Shown piece by piece: positions 34,547 through 43,046 of a DNA stretch of 64,000 bases (position 1 is its first letter; every line of letters starts with the position of its first letter). The stretch comes from Celeribacter naphthalenivorans. Its GTDB lineage: Bacteria; Pseudomonadota; Alphaproteobacteria; Rhodobacterales; Rhodobacteraceae. Made by a program: the position numbers and the translations under genes. The notes beneath the pieces are model-generated. The model made no database searches and was not told the DNA's origin. It was given only the letters and a program-made list of their open reading frames with translations. The DNA lies in contig NZ_JAIVLK010000004.1 of the NCBI RefSeq assembly GCF_020524585.1, positions 62,001-126,000 of the forward strand, written 5' to 3'.

Positions 34547-35893
34547 ATGAAACGTAAAACGACTTCAAACTCCGAAATTACGCCGGCCAAAAGCCGTAGA
34601 AGTTTCTTGAAAGGGCTGGGCGCCACATCTGTTGCAACGCCGGTCGCTTTGGCTGGGCTGAATAAGGCCGCAACCGCGCAAAACAACGATCCGGTGATCA
34701 TCGGCTGCCCGGTGTCTTTGACCGGGATGATTGCGGCGGATGGCATCGAGGTTCGCAATGGTCTGGAAATGGCTGCCGAGGAGCTCAACGAACAAGGCGG
34801 TATTCTTGGCCGTCCGATTGAGGTGCACTTTGCTGATACCGAGAGCAAAGGTGACGACATGGTCATTCAGGCAACGCAACGCCTGATCGACCGTGAAAAC
34901 GCATCGGCCATTATCACCAGCTATAACCTTGAAACCGGTGCGGCTATGATCAATGCGGCCGCCGATGCCGGCATCATCGCGATGCACGCATTCACATCGA
35001 CCACCCATGATGACCGTGTGCTTGCGGATCCTGATCGTTACTGGGGTATCTTCCAGTATTGCCCTCCGGAACGGATTTACGGCGAAGGCTTGCTCGATAT
35101 GATCCAGACTCTTGAGGAAACCGGCAAATTCGACCGGGCCAACGACAAGATCGCGATTATCAACGGGCCGGGTTCTTTTACGGGCCAGATTGCCGCGGCC
35201 GTGCGTGACGGTGCTGCGGAGCATGGATACACTATCTCGCTGTTTGAAACTGCCACCCCGCCCGTGTCCGATTGGGGGCCGGTTCTGGCCAAGCTGCGTG
35301 CTGACCCGCCAGCTGTGATCGCTATGACCCACTATCATGTGCAGGATCAGGCTCAGTTCATGAACCAATTCACGACCAATCCGACGGATAGTTTGATTTA
35401 CATGCTCTATGGTCCGTCGCTGGGGGCCTTCCGGGACATTGCGGGGGAAAACTCGGTTGGCTGTCTTTATTCGTCTGTGATCGGGGTGCTCCAAGACGAA
35501 ATCGGAACAAGCTTTGCGGCGCGCTACCGCGAGCGCTACGGGGAAAATTCGTCCCCCAGTGTCGGTGCGATGGCCTATCAGGCCATGTTTGCCTACGCAA
35601 CGGCTGCGGCTTTGGCTGGTGGCCCAGGCGAGCCCTATGATGACACGCAGAACCGTCTGGTCGCAGAGAAGCTTAAGGCCATCAACATCCGAGGTCCGGT
35701 CGGTACAATGCGGTTCCACCATGATACGCAATCGGCGGTCAGCTATCCGGGTGAGACCGACGATCCGTCCCTTGGGATGCCGCATATCTTTAGCCAAATT
35801 CAAGATGCGAAGGAGGATGGTTACGTCGTTTCGCCGTGGCCCTATGCGGTACGTGACTATGAGACTCCCTCTTGGATCAAAGGGGGGGAGTAA
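34547..35893 (+). CDS. Branched-chain/amide-type ABC transporter substrate-binding protein
   Basis: A 448-residue periplasmic type-I binding protein. A Tat signal (SRRSFLKGLG, about residues 16-25) and hydrophobic stretch end near AATAQNN. The mature domain opens IIGCPVSLTGMIAADGIEVRN, then AAEELNEQGGILGRPIEV, the classic LivJ/AmiC-like pattern of binding proteins for branched-chain amino acids, amides or urea. Start ATG 34547. It is followed within 3 bp by the ATPase gene livG-like and then livF, livH and livM homologues. Tat export of such a protein is less common than Sec. Confidence 0.87.
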   Translation: MKRKTTSNSEITPAKSRRSFLKGLGATSVATPVALAGLNKAATAQNNDPVIIGCPVSLTGMIAADGIEVRNGLEMAAEELNEQGGILGRPIEVHFADTESKGDDMVIQATQRLIDRENASAIITSYNLETGAAMINAAADAGIIAMHAFTSTTHDDRVLADPDRYWGIFQYCPPERIYGEGLLDMIQTLEETGKFDRANDKIAIINGPGSFTGQIAAAVRDGAAEHGYTISLFETATPPVSDWGPVLAKLRADPPAVIAMTHYHVQDQAQFMNQFTTNPTDSLIYMLYGPSLGAFRDIAGENSVGCLYSSVIGVLQDEIGTSFAARYRERYGENSSPSVGAMAYQAMFAYATAAALAGGPGEPYDDTQNRLVAEKLKAINIRGPVGTMRFHHDTQSAVSYPGETDDPSLGMPHIFSQIQDAKEDGYVVSPWPYAVRDYETPSWIKGGE

Positions 35894-35895
35894 GG

Positions 35896-36645
35896 GTGAC
35901 AGTGGAACCTATTCTTGACTGCCGGGGCGTGACCAAAAGGTATGACGCGCTGGTTGCAGTCGACAATGTCGATTTCACCGTCAACCCAGGTGAAGTTGTC
36001 GGAATTGGCGGCCCCAATGGGGCCGGCAAGACCACCTTCTTCGATCTAGTGAGTGGTCTTACGGTGCCCAGCAATGGCGATGTGTTCTACCAAGGCAAGC
36101 CTTTGGGTCGGGGGGCGCCTCACAAGATTGCCTCCATGGGATTAGCTCGCACATTCCAGCTCAACGCGGCCTTCGACAGTATGACTGTGTTCGAGAACAT
36201 GCTGGTGGCACAGACCTTTGGCGGACACTCCGATGGCGGTTGGCTGCTCGCTAGCAGGCGAGACAAAGAACGGGCCTACGACACGTTGGAACGTTTCGGG
36301 CTGCTGGATGTGGCCGAAGACGAAGTCGCCAGTGTACCAGTTTTGGTGCGCAAGAAATTGATGGTGGCCACGGCGTTGGCGCAGGAGCCAAAGGTTCTAC
36401 TGCTAGATGAGCCGGTCGGAGGGCTTACGCCTTCGGAGATTGATGAGTTCCTCGAATTGATGCTGGGCATCAAAGGCCAGATCACCATCGTCTTCATCGA
36501 ACATGTCATGCGTTTTCTCACCGCGCTCGCCGATAGGGCCATCATCATGCACCAAGGAAGGTTCATCTATGATGGCGCACCTAAAGAGCTGGGGAGCGAT
36601 CCCGTGGTGCGCAGTGTGTATCTTGGAAATTCGGAGGTTGCCTGA
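35896..36645 (+). CDS. livG: LivG-like ABC ATPase with degenerate signature motif
   Basis: A 249-residue ATPase from the GTG at 35896 (Shine-Dalgarno GGGGGAG 8-10 bases upstream). Walker A GPNGAGKTT (about 39-47), Walker B VLLLDEP and an H-loop histidine (FIEHVM) are present. The ABC signature, normally LSYGQ or LSGGQ, reads SVPVLVRKKL at about 146-155, so the C-loop that completes the partner's ATP site is lost. Together with LivF (intact LSGGE) this would give one complete and one degenerate ATP site. The rest, GLTPSEIDEFLELM and the C-terminal FIYDGAPKEL, is normal. Confidence 0.87.
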   Translation: MTVEPILDCRGVTKRYDALVAVDNVDFTVNPGEVVGIGGPNGAGKTTFFDLVSGLTVPSNGDVFYQGKPLGRGAPHKIASMGLARTFQLNAAFDSMTVFENMLVAQTFGGHSDGGWLLASRRDKERAYDTLERFGLLDVAEDEVASVPVLVRKKLMVATALAQEPKVLLLDEPVGGLTPSEIDEFLELMLGIKGQITIVFIEHVMRFLTALADRAIIMHQGRFIYDGAPKELGSDPVVRSVYLGNSEVA

Positions 36646-36648
36646 CAG

Positions 36649-37365
36649 ATGACCGCACTTCTAAAGGTAACAGACCTCGTTTCTGGATATCTGAACCGTC
36701 CCGTGCTGCACGGTGTTTCCCTGCAACTCAACAGCGGCGATGCTGTCGCCATTATCGGACCAAACGGTCACGGCAAGACGACTTTCTTGCGCTGTTTGTC
36801 AGGTCTGCTGAAAGCAACATCTGGGACGATCTCGTTTTTGGGACAAGACGTGTCGCATGAACCCGCACATCGGCGGGTCGCGGGCGGCATGGTTCATGTT
36901 CCTCAAGGGGACCAATTGTTTGCCGACATGTCGGTTGAAGAGAACCTGTTCATGGGGGCGTACCGCGCCGAAAAAGGCGCAAATCTAAAGTACCGGTTGG
37001 ATGAGGTTTACGCCCTCTTTCCTCGGTTGGCCGAACGTCGTGGACAGGTAACCAAAAGCCTCTCTGGCGGGGAACGCCGCATGGTTGGGATCGGCCGAGG
37101 GCTTATGGCAAAGGGGGAACTGCTTATCCTGGATGAGCCGTCCCTCGGTCTGGCCCCCAAAGTGATCGAAGAGATCTATGCCGCACTTGTCGAGAAGCGA
37201 CGGGATGGGGCGTCGATCCTAATCGTCGAAGAGGACCCGAGCCGCGTCTCAAAAGTCGCAGACCAGATTTATCTTATGGATGCCGGACATTTTGTCTGGA
37301 GTGGTTCGCCTGACGAAGCCGCTGCGTCGGAAGACGTCATGCAGACTTACCTCGGAGGGAAATGA
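36649..37365 (+). CDS. livF: LivF-like ABC transporter ATP-binding protein
   Basis: A 238-residue second ATPase. Walker A GPNGHGKTT, signature LSGGERR (about 138-144), Walker B LLILDEPSLGLAPK. The H-loop region reads ILIVEEDPSRV, without histidine, as in many LivF proteins (VEQN). It starts 3 bp after livG and its stop precedes the GTG of the permease by 1 bp, so the operon is very compact. It drives uptake with LivG on the cytoplasmic side. Confidence 0.9.
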   Translation: MTALLKVTDLVSGYLNRPVLHGVSLQLNSGDAVAIIGPNGHGKTTFLRCLSGLLKATSGTISFLGQDVSHEPAHRRVAGGMVHVPQGDQLFADMSVEENLFMGAYRAEKGANLKYRLDEVYALFPRLAERRGQVTKSLSGGERRMVGIGRGLMAKGELLILDEPSLGLAPKVIEEIYAALVEKRRDGASILIVEEDPSRVSKVADQIYLMDAGHFVWSGSPDEAAASEDVMQTYLGGK

Positions 37366-37366
37366 G

Positions 37367-38245
37367 GTGGAAACACTTGTTCAACTCACACTTACATCGC
37401 TGACCACTGGTTCGATGTATGCCTTGGCCGCTGTTGGCCTGTCCCTCATTTGGGGCGCGCTGGGCATGCTGAATATGGGGCATGGTGCCTTTATGACACT
37501 GGGCGCATATGCGGCCATGACGGCCATCAATGCTCTTGGTCTGCCCCCATTCCTTGGGATTTTCGTATCACTTATCGTTGGCGCCGCGATTGGCATTCTG
37601 GCCCACCTTTTGGTGGCTAAATGGGTGATAGTACAAGATGGCGCACACACAAACATCATGGTCGCAACGGCCGGTCTGGCGATCTTGATCGAGGATTCCA
37701 TTTTGAAGATTTATGGCGGCTATCCGTATCCACAGCCCTTCAGCGTGACCGGCTCTGTGAGCATTGGGGGCGTGGCGGTAAACCTTCAGTCCGTGTTCAT
37801 TCTGCTTGTCGCCTTGGTTCTGGTCGGCGTTGTTGCATTTCTCCTATTGAAAACAAAGTTCGGTCGGGCCATTCGCGCAACAGCTATGAACCGGGATGCT
37901 GCTCGATTGATGGGGGTCCGGACTGAAACCGTTTTCCTGCAGGTGATGGCGCTTGCCGGTGCCTTGGCTGGTGTGTCCGGCATGCTGATTTCGACCCAAG
38001 CTACGCTTTCGCCAATGATGGGCGGGGCGCCGATGCTCAAAGCCTTTGTGATCTGTGTCGTGGCTGGTCTCGGCAACGTCTGGGGCGCGGGTGTCATGGC
38101 GATTGTCTTGGCTTTTGCTGAGGTCGTAGTCGGTTACTCCATCGGTTTGCACTTCGGCTTCCCGGCGATGCTTCTCATCGTGATTCTGGTTCTCATTTGG
38201 CGACCCGAAGGGTTGTTCGGTAAAGAAAGGGTGGTTCGCCTGTGA
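37367..38245 (+). CDS. livH: LivH-like ABC transporter permease
   Basis: A 292-residue permease with about eight membrane segments. SLTTGSMYALAAVGLSLIWG and LGMLNMGHGAFMTLGAYAA are the standard N-terminal LivH blocks; KTKFGRAIRATAMNRDAARLMG is the cytoplasmic loop that contacts the ATPases; VAGLGNVWGAGVMAIVLAFAE closes. The start is the GTG at 37367, 1 bp after the livF stop. Its own stop overlaps the livM start. Confidence 0.9.
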   Translation: METLVQLTLTSLTTGSMYALAAVGLSLIWGALGMLNMGHGAFMTLGAYAAMTAINALGLPPFLGIFVSLIVGAAIGILAHLLVAKWVIVQDGAHTNIMVATAGLAILIEDSILKIYGGYPYPQPFSVTGSVSIGGVAVNLQSVFILLVALVLVGVVAFLLLKTKFGRAIRATAMNRDAARLMGVRTETVFLQVMALAGALAGVSGMLISTQATLSPMMGGAPMLKAFVICVVAGLGNVWGAGVMAIVLAFAEVVVGYSIGLHFGFPAMLLIVILVLIWRPEGLFGKERVVRL

Positions 38246-39270
38246 AACGCACTCAGAAACTACAAAACCATTTGTTCATTGGTATGGCTATCGTCGCAGG
38301 GTTTGCGCTGTTGCCGATGCTCTCCGACGAGCGGTTCTTCCTCGGACAAGTCATTTTGTTCTTCATTTGGGCGATCGTTGCCATGAGCTGGAATCTCTTG
38401 GCGGGCCATTCCGGCGTGTTCTCGCTGGCGCAATTGTTGTTTGTCGCCTGTGGTGCTTACGGCGTTGCAATGGGGGTTACATATTTCGGCCTCCCCATCT
38501 GGGTCGCAATACCTGCAGCAACTCTCCTGGCTGTCGTCGTTGCTCTGATAATTGGGTTGGCCTGTCTCCGGCTGTCTGGGGTTTATATCGCGCTACTGAC
38601 GCTTGCGATTGCCCAGATCGTTCATTCCCTAATTCTGTCCGATACGTCCTGTCTGGATGGTTCCGGTGTGTCCTGTGTCGCTGTTTCGGGTGGCACACGA
38701 GGCATCTCTGGGTTTGACGGCTTTGGGTTTAAGCCGATCCTCCGTGGCAACTGGATCTTGGGAAATTACTATGTGATCCTCGGCGCCTTTGCTGCTGTGA
38801 TCTTTGCCATTGTCGTCGTGATCCATGGACGGCTTGGTTTGGCCTTCCGTGCCATCCGGGACAATGTCGGCTATGCCTCGAGCCGCGGCGTGGACCGCAA
38901 ACGCTATCAGCTCCTTGCTTTTGTGGTGTCGGCCTTTTTCACCGGGCTTGCCGGAGGCCTCTATGCCGCGCATTTCCAGTTTGCGGGCCCCAGTATTTTC
39001 GAGTTCTCAAACGTGCTGTTCGTCTTGGCAATGATGGTGGTCGGCGGCATGGGCTCGACCTGGGGCCCCTTGATCGGGACTGCTTTGATCATGGTGCTGA
39101 CTGAGATTGCGACCGGATACGGCGACGCAAAAAACCTGCTTCTGGGAGCGGCGTTGATCGTGACTGTTATCTTGATGCCGAATGGGTTGGCAAAGGTGAT
39201 TGACGATACTTTCACCAAGTTGCGCGGTGTTGTCCGGCCCAAGACCATCGGTAAAGAGGTGCGCAACTAA
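38242..39270 (+). CDS. livM: LivM-like ABC transporter permease
   Basis: A 342-residue permease with eight to ten membrane segments. WAIVAMSWNLLAGHSGVFSL and the loop AFRAIRDNVGYASSRGVDRKR (cytoplasmic coupling) are typical LivM. The last part GGMGSTWGPLIGTALIMVL fits. A small insertion with SDTSCLDGSGVSCVAVSGG lies in an exposed loop and carries two cysteines, unusual but seen in urea/amide-type members. It starts with GTG 38242 overlapping the livH stop, and a hairpin follows the stop. Confidence 0.88.
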   Translation: MKRTQKLQNHLFIGMAIVAGFALLPMLSDERFFLGQVILFFIWAIVAMSWNLLAGHSGVFSLAQLLFVACGAYGVAMGVTYFGLPIWVAIPAATLLAVVVALIIGLACLRLSGVYIALLTLAIAQIVHSLILSDTSCLDGSGVSCVAVSGGTRGISGFDGFGFKPILRGNWILGNYYVILGAFAAVIFAIVVVIHGRLGLAFRAIRDNVGYASSRGVDRKRYQLLAFVVSAFFTGLAGGLYAAHFQFAGPSIFEFSNVLFVLAMMVVGGMGSTWGPLIGTALIMVLTEIATGYGDAKNLLLGAALIVTVILMPNGLAKVIDDTFTKLRGVVRPKTIGKEVRN

Positions 39271-39287
39271 CAGATGCCCGCAGTAAA

Positions 39288-39312
39288 TGGTAAGGCTCTT
39301 GCAGCCTTACCA
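39288..39312 (+). terminator. Hairpin after the liv operon
   Basis: TGGTAAGGCT and AGCCTTACCA form a perfect 10-bp stem with a 5-nt loop, 17 bases past the livM stop. T-run is weak (ATTATT), so it may also act as an operator in the tetR upstream region. Confidence 0.6.
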
Positions 39313-39416
39313 ATTATTCCCACGCTAATCCTTGCTTGAACGGGCAAGATTGCGCCAGGTAACAGAATTTGAAGCGGGCTTATGAAAGCATGAAAGTAAA
39401 TGGAGGATAATGTCGA

Positions 39417-40046
39417 GTGAAGACACCTACCAACGCACTATCCGTTAAAAAAGTCGGCGCGAAAGCTCGTGCGACGAAAGAGCGCTTGATCGAAGGCGCG
39501 CTTCGGGTTCTCCTCGCTGAGGGATCGGGGGCTTCTACTCGGAACATCGCTAAAGAAGCCGATCTGCCGCATGGGACGCTGCACTATCATTTCGAAACCA
39601 AGGAAGCATTGCTCTGCGCGGTCCTCGATCGGCTTGGGTCCGGTATGGCCCTCCGTTTGCGGACGGGCACGGCCGGATCGAAGAGCTTGGATGAATGCAT
39701 TACCCGCGCCGTTGAGACAGACTGGGACATCGTGAAAGAGAGCTTTGGTGATCAGGTGGTTCAATATGAGCTTACCTTCTACGCTCTACGTCGACCCGAC
39801 GCGTCGTGGATCGCACAGGACCAGTATCGGACCTATATCAAAGCACACGCCGACGTGTTTCTTCTGTTGTTTCCTGATGCTGATGAGGCCGTTCGAGAAA
39901 AGATTCAGCGCCTCGCGAAATTCGTTATGGCGACGATGGATGGCATGATTTTGCAAGAGCTTGTCCTGCCGGGCGAACCGGACCCAGCCGACCTGATTGA
40001 TGCTGCTAAATTGTTCGCGCGGCATTTGGGCTTGATCGAGGCTTAA
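39417..40046 (+). CDS. TetR-family transcriptional regulator
   Basis: A 209-residue repressor-type protein. The N-terminal helix-turn-helix is about residues 15-62: RATKERLIEGALRVLLAEG, then STRNIAKEADLPHGTLHYHFETKEALLCAVLD. The rest is the helical ligand-binding domain. It starts with GTG at 39417, with GGAGG about 10 bases before it; the ATG at 39410 is out of frame. It is separated by one base from the downstream luxR gene, forming a two-regulator operon after the liv genes. It is a candidate regulator of the amidase-liv operon. Confidence 0.85.
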   Translation: MKTPTNALSVKKVGAKARATKERLIEGALRVLLAEGSGASTRNIAKEADLPHGTLHYHFETKEALLCAVLDRLGSGMALRLRTGTAGSKSLDECITRAVETDWDIVKESFGDQVVQYELTFYALRRPDASWIAQDQYRTYIKAHADVFLLLFPDADEAVREKIQRLAKFVMATMDGMILQELVLPGEPDPADLIDAAKLFARHLGLIEA

Positions 40047-40047
40047 T

Positions 40048-40941
40048 ATGACCATGCACAGTCTGGCTACGCGCGCGCTCTATAACCGCACACAAGTACA
40101 TCACGCGCTTTGTGGATCCGATGTACGGCAGGCCCGAGCTGATTGGATTGACCCAGTCGCGATAGGTGAGCTTTTCTCTGCCGTAGGTCAAAGGCCGTTT
40201 TTTGAACGGCTGCGTGCCTTTGTGCGCGAGAGGATTCACTTCGACAATTGCGTTGTCGTTGCCTTTTCGCCGCTTCGAAAACCGCTCGTTCTGCACCAAT
40301 GGGCGCCGGAAGTTCCGGACTATTTCGGTATGCTGCATGACGATATGGCGTACCAAAACGACCCTTTTTTCCAGCAGGCTATGAAAGGGTCGCAGGATAC
40401 GGTTCACACGCTTCAATCGATAGCGCCGATAGAGTTTTTCGACAGTGCCTTTTTCGACCATTATTACCGGCAAGTCGGAATGATTGACGAACTCGGTTTG
40501 ATTTCGAGCCAAGACTCGGAACACATTCTGCATTTGTCCATCAGTCGCAGCGCCCAATCGACTGTGTTCGCGCAAGGCGATTGCGATAGTATGGCCTATA
40601 TGGGGCCTCTCTTGTCGGTGGCGTTGAAACAGCATTGTGCGCTCTGGTTTGAACGGATGTTTTTTCAGCGCATTGGGCGTGATGAAGACACTCTTAGAGC
40701 CTTCACGCCACTGCTGGTCGGGCGTCTTGGGCCGGATCGAGGCGTGACCCCGCGAGAGGCAGAGGTCGCGGCCTTGATGCTGCGAGGGCACACCAACGAC
40801 TCCATCGCCTTGATCTTGGGGATCAGAGCTGGAACCGTCAAAGTGCATCGCAAGAACCTTTACGCCAAGCTTGAGATTTCTTCGACGGCTGAACTGTTTC
40901 TCCTCTGCCAGAGGCCCGCCGGGTCGGCTTGGGATTGCTGA
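40048..40941 (+). CDS. LuxR-family regulator
   Basis: A 297-residue protein with a C-terminal LuxR helix-turn-helix: GVTPREAEVAALMLRGHTND, then SIALILGIRAGTVKVHRKNLY and LEISSTAELFLL (about 230-290). The N-terminal 200 residues look like a small-molecule sensing domain but lack the conserved Trp/Tyr/Asp pattern of acyl-homoserine-lactone receptors that I could recognise, so it is not called a quorum sensor. It lies 1 bp after the TetR gene and converges on the C45 hydrolase operon (25 bp between the stops). Confidence 0.82.
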   Translation: MTMHSLATRALYNRTQVHHALCGSDVRQARADWIDPVAIGELFSAVGQRPFFERLRAFVRERIHFDNCVVVAFSPLRKPLVLHQWAPEVPDYFGMLHDDMAYQNDPFFQQAMKGSQDTVHTLQSIAPIEFFDSAFFDHYYRQVGMIDELGLISSQDSEHILHLSISRSAQSTVFAQGDCDSMAYMGPLLSVALKQHCALWFERMFFQRIGRDEDTLRAFTPLLVGRLGPDRGVTPREAEVAALMLRGHTNDSIALILGIRAGTVKVHRKNLYAKLEISSTAELFLLCQRPAGSAWDC

Positions 40942-40965
40942 GCGAACGCCGGAGGGCCGGAGTTT

Positions 40966-42021
40966 CTAGCTGATAGAACATGGCCCACCCGCGTGAACAC
41001 GTAGCGACTTATCTACAAAGTTTAGCATGACGGTTGCCAGCGTCTCGTACTGAGGTGTCGAACTCTTCGCGACATCGTGGTGGCAGCACACGGCAGCCGT
41101 GCTACCCAAGTGGCTGGACATGACGCTCACCAGATCGGGAATGCTGGTCACATCGGTCTGTCTGCAGCGCCGGATAAGTAGGTCGCGTCGGATTATAGTG
41201 TCTGGGAAAGCATGCGGTTCGGTGTCATATTTTGACGGTTCTGGAGACAGAAAATGGTTGGTGTGGACCAAAAGGCCAGTTTGGTCGGGAGACACGAAAC
41301 TTGGACCACCGGGGTGAAGCTCTACAGAAAGGGCTGCACTCACGCCCGCTTCGTAGGAGACGAGGTTTATCGAACTCGAAGCTGACACCTTCGCTTGGGC
41401 AAGGTTTCGGGCCGCGACATTAATGTCGACGCCACGGTCTAGCGCCGCTCGGGCAGCCACATGAACTGGCACACCGATCCCCTCACCATCATCACTGTGA
41501 TGCAGGATGGTAAAGAGAAGACCTACGCCGTGTGAATTGATCCCAGATTTTCCGACGATACCGTACTCGGTCATGACCCGAGTTTCCGAACCGTCCGCAT
41601 GGGGGATTTCCCACACCAGCCAGCTGTCCGCGAGGGCATAGTACCAGTCCCACGTCTGCATAGCCAATGGCACGGCGTCGCCGGGGGGGAGTAGGATAAC
41701 GGCGGAACATTCGCCTCTGGTTTGCGCTCCGATACACGCAAGGATTTCGGTCCGGGCGTTGATCGCAGCTACCTCATGCGGGGACAGGCCAGCCCCTTTG
41801 GCGATGCCCTCAATTTCACTCGCGAGTTCAGGCGCGTAGTCCTGGATGCTCTCAAGCGCAGAGCCTCCATACTCTTCGAGGTTCACGGGCGCGTTGGCGA
41901 ATTCCTCGAACATCTGCGCATATTTCCAAACCGTGGCGCGAACCTTTTCCGAATGGTGTGTGCCAAATTCGACGCCGCGACGATAGGGGTCTGTTTCTTT
42001 AGAACGGAAAACGTATGTCAT
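40966..42021 (-). CDS. C45-family Ntn-type acyltransferase/hydrolase
   Basis: A 351-residue protein of the acyl-CoA:6-aminopenicillanate acyltransferase/C45 family. Members are made as precursors that cut themselves to free an N-terminal Cys; the likely nucleophile is C105 in GAQTRGECSAVILLPPGD. Other family blocks are YRRGVEFGTHHSEKV, PHEVAAINARTEIL, MTEYGIVGKSGINSHGVGL and LLVHTNHFLSP. These enzymes cleave or transfer acyl groups on amides. The start is ATG 42021, one base from the stop of the upstream deacetylase gene, so they are translationally linked. It ends the operon that begins with the PuuA-like ligase, where it might do the de-acylation step normally done by PuuD (inference). Confidence 0.85.
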   Translation of the reverse strand: MTYVFRSKETDPYRRGVEFGTHHSEKVRATVWKYAQMFEEFANAPVNLEEYGGSALESIQDYAPELASEIEGIAKGAGLSPHEVAAINARTEILACIGAQTRGECSAVILLPPGDAVPLAMQTWDWYYALADSWLVWEIPHADGSETRVMTEYGIVGKSGINSHGVGLLFTILHHSDDGEGIGVPVHVAARAALDRGVDINVAARNLAQAKVSASSSINLVSYEAGVSAALSVELHPGGPSFVSPDQTGLLVHTNHFLSPEPSKYDTEPHAFPDTIIRRDLLIRRCRQTDVTSIPDLVSVMSSHLGSTAAVCCHHDVAKSSTPQYETLATVMLNFVDKSLRVHAGGPCSIS

Positions 42022-42022
42022 C

Positions 42023-42925
42023 TTAGGTGCTCTGATGAGGGAGTGTTGCGCGCCCTGAGGCGTGTTGTGCTTGGACAGCGTTGGACCGTACCCAGACATC
42101 CAAAGGATGCGCAGCTCGCCAGGCTTCGGCGTAGTCGATGAGGGTCGTGAAATGGGCTTTCCCATCCGCGCTGAAGTACTGGATCAACCGCTCTAGCATC
42201 AACATGCGATGCCCGCGGCCAATGACCTGTGGGTGCATCGTGATCGAGAAGATGCCATCACACACGTGCTGATGAGCGTAGTCAAACTCGCCTTTCCAGA
42301 TTTCTTCCACTTTGGACGGGGCGGACAGGCCATACGTGTCGTTCTCGACAAATTCGAAATGCGGGAAATCGTCCATCAACCAGCTTACGGGCAATTCAAC
42401 CAAGTCGATATTCTCGCCGAAGATGAAAGGGTTCACGTCGTCGAACACATCGCCTTGCCGGGCATAATAGGGCGTAAAATCTGAGCCCATGAGGGAACTG
42501 TCGTAGGCGAACCCAAAGTCTTTCAAAATCCCGATGGTGCGTTCGGAAAAGTCCCACGATGGTGACCGATAGCCTTTGGGAACCACCTGAGCTGCGGCGA
42601 AAATCGCCTCTAAGCCGCGCTCTATATTGCGGCGTTCATCCTGCTCAGAGAAATCCGCGGGGTTTTCGTGCACCCAGCCGTGATGGACGATTTCGTGGCC
42701 TTCATCTGCGATGCGCCTAACGAGATCAGGATAGGACAGCGCAGTATGGCCAGGGACGCAGAAAGATGCCGCGATTTCGTACTTTCGGAGCAGGTCCAAA
42801 ATGCGAGACATGGCAACGGCGCCGAATTCACCACGGGAGATCATCGACGGGTTCCGGCTTTGGTAGGATCCTAGCCACACGGAGGCGGCGTCGAAATCAA
42901 AAGTCAGGCCACATGCCAGGGACAT
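42023..42925 (-). CDS. Polysaccharide-deacetylase-fold hydrolase (PuuE allantoinase/cyclic imidase type)
   Basis: A 300-residue NodB-fold metal hydrolase. Metal ligands look like D10/D12 in GLTFDFDAAS and H82/H86 in HHGWVHENP, with the RSPSWDFSERTIGIL block and a late ITMHPQVIGRGHRM. The HGWVHENP form, the N-terminal LTFDFDA and the MHPQ(V)xGR ending are those of PuuE-type allantoinases and cyclic-imide hydrolases, rather than true chitin or peptidoglycan deacetylases, and no signal peptide is seen. It would then open a small N-heterocycle in the cytoplasm. The start is ATG 42925. It follows the FAD oxidase by about 120 bp in the same operon. Confidence 0.82.
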   Translation of the reverse strand: MSLACGLTFDFDAASVWLGSYQSRNPSMISRGEFGAVAMSRILDLLRKYEIAASFCVPGHTALSYPDLVRRIADEGHEIVHHGWVHENPADFSEQDERRNIERGLEAIFAAAQVVPKGYRSPSWDFSERTIGILKDFGFAYDSSLMGSDFTPYYARQGDVFDDVNPFIFGENIDLVELPVSWLMDDFPHFEFVENDTYGLSAPSKVEEIWKGEFDYAHQHVCDGIFSITMHPQVIGRGHRMLMLERLIQYFSADGKAHFTTLIDYAEAWRAAHPLDVWVRSNAVQAQHASGRATLPHQST

Positions 42926-43046
42926 TATCTGCGCTCCATTTATTGGGGAAAAGGCGGGCGACACAGTGGAGTGGGGAGAGAGCGCGCCGCTCGCGTGAGG
43001 TGTTCGTTTCGAGCCAAACCTTGTCCGATCGGACCCGTAAAAATCG

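Noticed and set aside
40048-40941. LuxR protein as an acyl-homoserine-lactone receptor
   Set aside because: The conserved autoinducer-pocket residues were not recognisable and no luxI-like gene is nearby.
42023-42925. A true chitin or peptidoglycan deacetylase
   Set aside because: There is no signal peptide, and the HGWVHENP and MHPQ motifs fit the allantoinase/cyclic-imidase group better, as does the operon context.
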